In this document: positions 14,732-16,335 of the stretch, piece by piece | Position numbering within the stretch: the first letter of the stretch is position 1 | How the letters are laid out: each line of letters starts with the position of its first letter | Source of the DNA: Chloroflexota bacterium | GTDB taxonomy: Bacteria; Chloroflexota; Dehalococcoidia; GIF9; UBA5629 | Assembly (NCBI GenBank): GCA_016875975.1 | Contig: VGOF01000008.1 | Span: forward strand, 1-16,335 | Reading direction: 5' to 3' | Length of the DNA: 16,335 nucleotides | Made by a program: the position numbers and the translations under genes | The notes under the pieces: generated by a model | Told to the model about the DNA's origin: nothing | Databases searched by the model: none | The model's input: only the letters and a program-made list of their open reading frames with translations

Positions 14732-15865
14732 ATGGACCTTGGACTAAATGAACAACAGGAAATGCTGAGGAGATCAGCTCGAGACTTCCTGCAAAAGGAA
14801 TGCCCCAAACAATTGGTCCGACAACTGGATGCAAGCGATAGCGGCTACTCACCAGAATTATGGAGGAAAATGGCAGAGCTGGGATGGCTAGGCCTGGCAT
14901 TTCCAGAAGAATATGGCGGCAACGGTGGCAGCTTCCTTGATTTAGCAGTGCTCCTGGAAGAAATGGGATACAACATTCTGCCCGGGCCATTCTTCTCGAC
15001 AGTTGTCTTGGGCGGCTTGGCTATATTAGCAGCAGGAAGCGAGCAACAGAAGAAAAGCCTCTTGCCTAAGATCGCCACAGGTGAGTTGCTTTTGACCCTG
15101 GCATTAACTGAACCAAGCGCCAAGTATGACGCGGCATCCATCAAGACCACAGCCACCGCGCAGAATGATGAGTACGTCATAAATGGAACTAAGCTCTTCG
15201 TGCCAGATGCTAACGTGGCCCATTACATACTATGTGTCGCCAGAACACAGCCGGAAAAGAACACCGAAGACGGGCTCACTGTGTTCCTGGTAGATTCGAG
15301 GTCGCCTGACATCAAATGTACTCTTCTTAAGACGCTTGCCCGTGATAAACAATGTGAAGTCGTTTTCGACAACGTACATGTACCGAAAGAGAACATCATA
15401 GGGAAGCTAAACAAGGGCTGGCCAATAGTATCAGACATTATTCAGAAGGCGACAGTGGCAAAGTGTGCAGAGATGGTTGGCGGTGCACAGGCAGCGTTAG
15501 AAATGTCAGTAAAATATGCTAAGGAAAGAGTCCAATTCAATCGCCCTATCGGCAGCTTCCAGGCCATCCAACACTATTGTGCCAACATGGTCACAGACGT
15601 CGATGGCTCTCGCTTCATTACCTACAAGGCAGCCTGGAAAGTGAGTGAAGGGCTTCCAGCTACTTACGATGTGGCTGTAGCCAAGGCATGGACTGGCGAA
15701 GCTTACGCACGTGTTACTCTATTAGCTCATCAGATCTTCGGAGCTATCGGGTTTACTATGGACCACGACATGCACTTATATTACAGGAGAGCCAAGGCCG
15801 GTGAGATAGCATTCGGCGATAGTGACTTCCAAAGAGCAATCGTGGCTCAAGAGATGGGACTTTGA
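14732..15865 (+). CDS. Acyl-CoA dehydrogenase 4, divergent subunit lacking canonical catalytic Glu
   Basis: A 377-residue family member with YGGNGGSFLDLAVLLEEMGY (61-80), LTEPSAKYDAAS (125-136, a changed form of the TEPxxGSD signature), VFDNVHVPKENIIG and KYAKERVQFNRPIGSFQAIQ. At the C-terminal catalytic position it has AFGDSDFQ (D363 rather than YEGT Glu), and at the isovaleryl-type position TVAKCAEMVG with no DFER. It resembles the FadE28-like partner subunits of heteromeric steroid dehydrogenases, so it may pair with dehydrogenase 2 or 3 instead of acting alone; this is inference. TTTGGAGG stands 6 bases before the ATG. It is the last gene of the operon and is followed by a hairpin. Confidence 0.9.
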   Translation: MDLGLNEQQEMLRRSARDFLQKECPKQLVRQLDASDSGYSPELWRKMAELGWLGLAFPEEYGGNGGSFLDLAVLLEEMGYNILPGPFFSTVVLGGLAILAAGSEQQKKSLLPKIATGELLLTLALTEPSAKYDAASIKTTATAQNDEYVINGTKLFVPDANVAHYILCVARTQPEKNTEDGLTVFLVDSRSPDIKCTLLKTLARDKQCEVVFDNVHVPKENIIGKLNKGWPIVSDIIQKATVAKCAEMVGGAQAALEMSVKYAKERVQFNRPIGSFQAIQHYCANMVTDVDGSRFITYKAAWKVSEGLPATYDVAVAKAWTGEAYARVTLLAHQIFGAIGFTMDHDMHLYYRRAKAGEIAFGDSDFQRAIVAQEMGL

Positions 15866-15874
15866 TTTGCAGCT

Positions 15875-15915
15875 AGCCTATTGTCAAAAACACAAGAGGC
15901 TGAAAGTTTATCTTT
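15875..15915 (+). terminator. Hairpin between convergent genes, candidate terminator
   Basis: AGCCTATTGT (15875-15884) pairs with ACAAGAGGCT (15892-15901), 9 of 10 pairs, around a 7-base A-rich loop. A moderately T-rich stretch (GTTTATCTTT) follows on the plus strand. It lies 10 bases after the last dehydrogenase stop and within 45 bases of the end of the opposing livF-like gene, so it could serve both, although the minus-strand side has no T tail. Confidence 0.5.
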
Positions 15916-15941
15916 AATGCACAAGAACATCACAAAAGGGG

Positions 15942-16335
15942 CTACGCGAGCCACCGTTTCCGTCTTTTGTAATGCTTGACCTCGCGGTAGCTTCTTCTTT
16001 GCCCAACTTTGCTCAGACCAAAATAAAACTCCTTGATATCCTCATTGTCCCTCAACTTTTCCGCCAGCCCATCCATAACAACACGTCCATTCTCCATCAC
16101 ATAGCCATAGTGAGCTAACTCTAATGCCGCCCTGGCGTTCTGCTCAACAACCAGGATAGATGTCTTCTCTTCGGCATTAATTAATTTAACGATATCCAGA
16201 ATTTCCTTTACCAGAATTGGGCTGAGCCCTAACGAAGGCTCATCTAGAAGCATAAGCTTGGGATTGGACATCAAGGCACGACCCATCACTACCATTTGCT
16301 TCTCACCGCCAGAAAGATAGCCGGTGACAGAGTGC
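15942..16335 (-). CDS. livF: Branched-chain amino acid-type ABC transporter ATPase (LivF), C-terminal part, truncated by window edge
   Basis: The minus strand is open from the right edge to a stop at 15942, giving 130 residues; the Walker A part lies outside the window. The ABC signature YLSGGEKQM, Walker B with catalytic Glu LMLLDEPSLGLSP, and the LivF-type VVEQNARAALELA are all visible, then GYVMENGRVVMDG. LivF-type ATPases energise uptake of branched-chain amino acids, amides, urea or aromatic and other organic acids, depending on the binding protein. The end is unusual in carrying a basic tail of about 20 residues (QRRSYREVKHYKRRKRW) beyond the normal end near FGL. It converges on the dehydrogenase operon, so it is separately transcribed; a role in importing that operon's substrate is only a guess from proximity. 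Confidence 0.9.
   Translation of the reverse strand, partial: HSVTGYLSGGEKQMVVMGRALMSNPKLMLLDEPSLGLSPILVKEILDIVKLINAEEKTSILVVEQNARAALELAHYGYVMENGRVVMDGLAEKLRDNEDIKEFYFGLSKVGQRRSYREVKHYKRRKRWLA

Noticed and set aside
1..16335. CRISPR arrays, insertion sequences, phage genes, attachment sites
   Set aside because: No regularly spaced repeats, transposase or integrase motifs seen on either strand.

Overview
The window looks like chromosomal DNA from an uncultured, probably anaerobic or respiratory acyl-CoA-degrading bacterium. Evidence: bacterial Shine-Dalgarno sites, tightly packed operons, four acyl-CoA dehydrogenases, an electron-transfer flavoprotein, and a membrane Fe-S oxidoreductase of the type that links ETF to quinone in syntrophs and other anaerobic fatty-acid degraders. 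The lineage cannot be fixed from this sequence; Chloroflexota (Dehalococcoidia-like) or a deltaproteobacterial-type degrader are my guesses, at low confidence. No phage, IS, integrase or CRISPR is visible; this is metabolic chromosome.

Layout. (A) 1-1694, minus strand: a histone-deacetylase/AcuC-family amidohydrolase followed by the 5' part of a penicillin-acylase-family Ntn hydrolase that runs off the left edge. (B) 1695-1898: divergent promoter region with one promoter candidate on each strand. (C) 1899-6958, plus strand: acyl-CoA dehydrogenase 1, an EtfAB:quinone-oxidoreductase-like membrane protein (best start is a TTG at 3116), etfB and etfA. This forms a complete acyl-CoA-to-quinone electron route. 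(D) 6959-7404: a possible 38-codon membrane ORF, a good sigma70-type promoter, tRNA-Gly(TCC) and an imperfect inverted repeat. (E) 7405-15865, plus strand: biotin carboxylase, carboxyltransferase, crotonase-family protein, a BKACE (DUF849) gene interrupted by an in-frame TAG, a free-standing biotinyl domain, then three acyl-CoA dehydrogenases. (F) 15875-15901: hairpin between convergent genes; then from 15942, on the minus strand, the C-terminal part of a LivF-type ABC ATPase that runs off the right edge.

How the genes fit together. Cluster E has the gene set of a leucine/isovalerate-type (liu, or Bacillus yng) pathway: dehydrogenate a branched acyl-CoA, carboxylate the enoyl-CoA with a three-part biotin enzyme, hydrate the product, then cleave it. 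The usual HMG-CoA lyase is absent from the window, and a BKACE, which also releases acetoacetate, lies among the pathway genes. Electrons from the dehydrogenases could leave through the ETF and membrane oxidoreductase of cluster C. The three dehydrogenases of cluster E differ in their catalytic residues: two have the isovaleryl-CoA-dehydrogenase-type Glu and the third has neither canonical Glu, which suggests hetero-oligomers.

The most notable single-base observation is the TAG at 11307-11309, which splits an otherwise intact BKACE frame between its metal-binding His pair and the rest of the active site.
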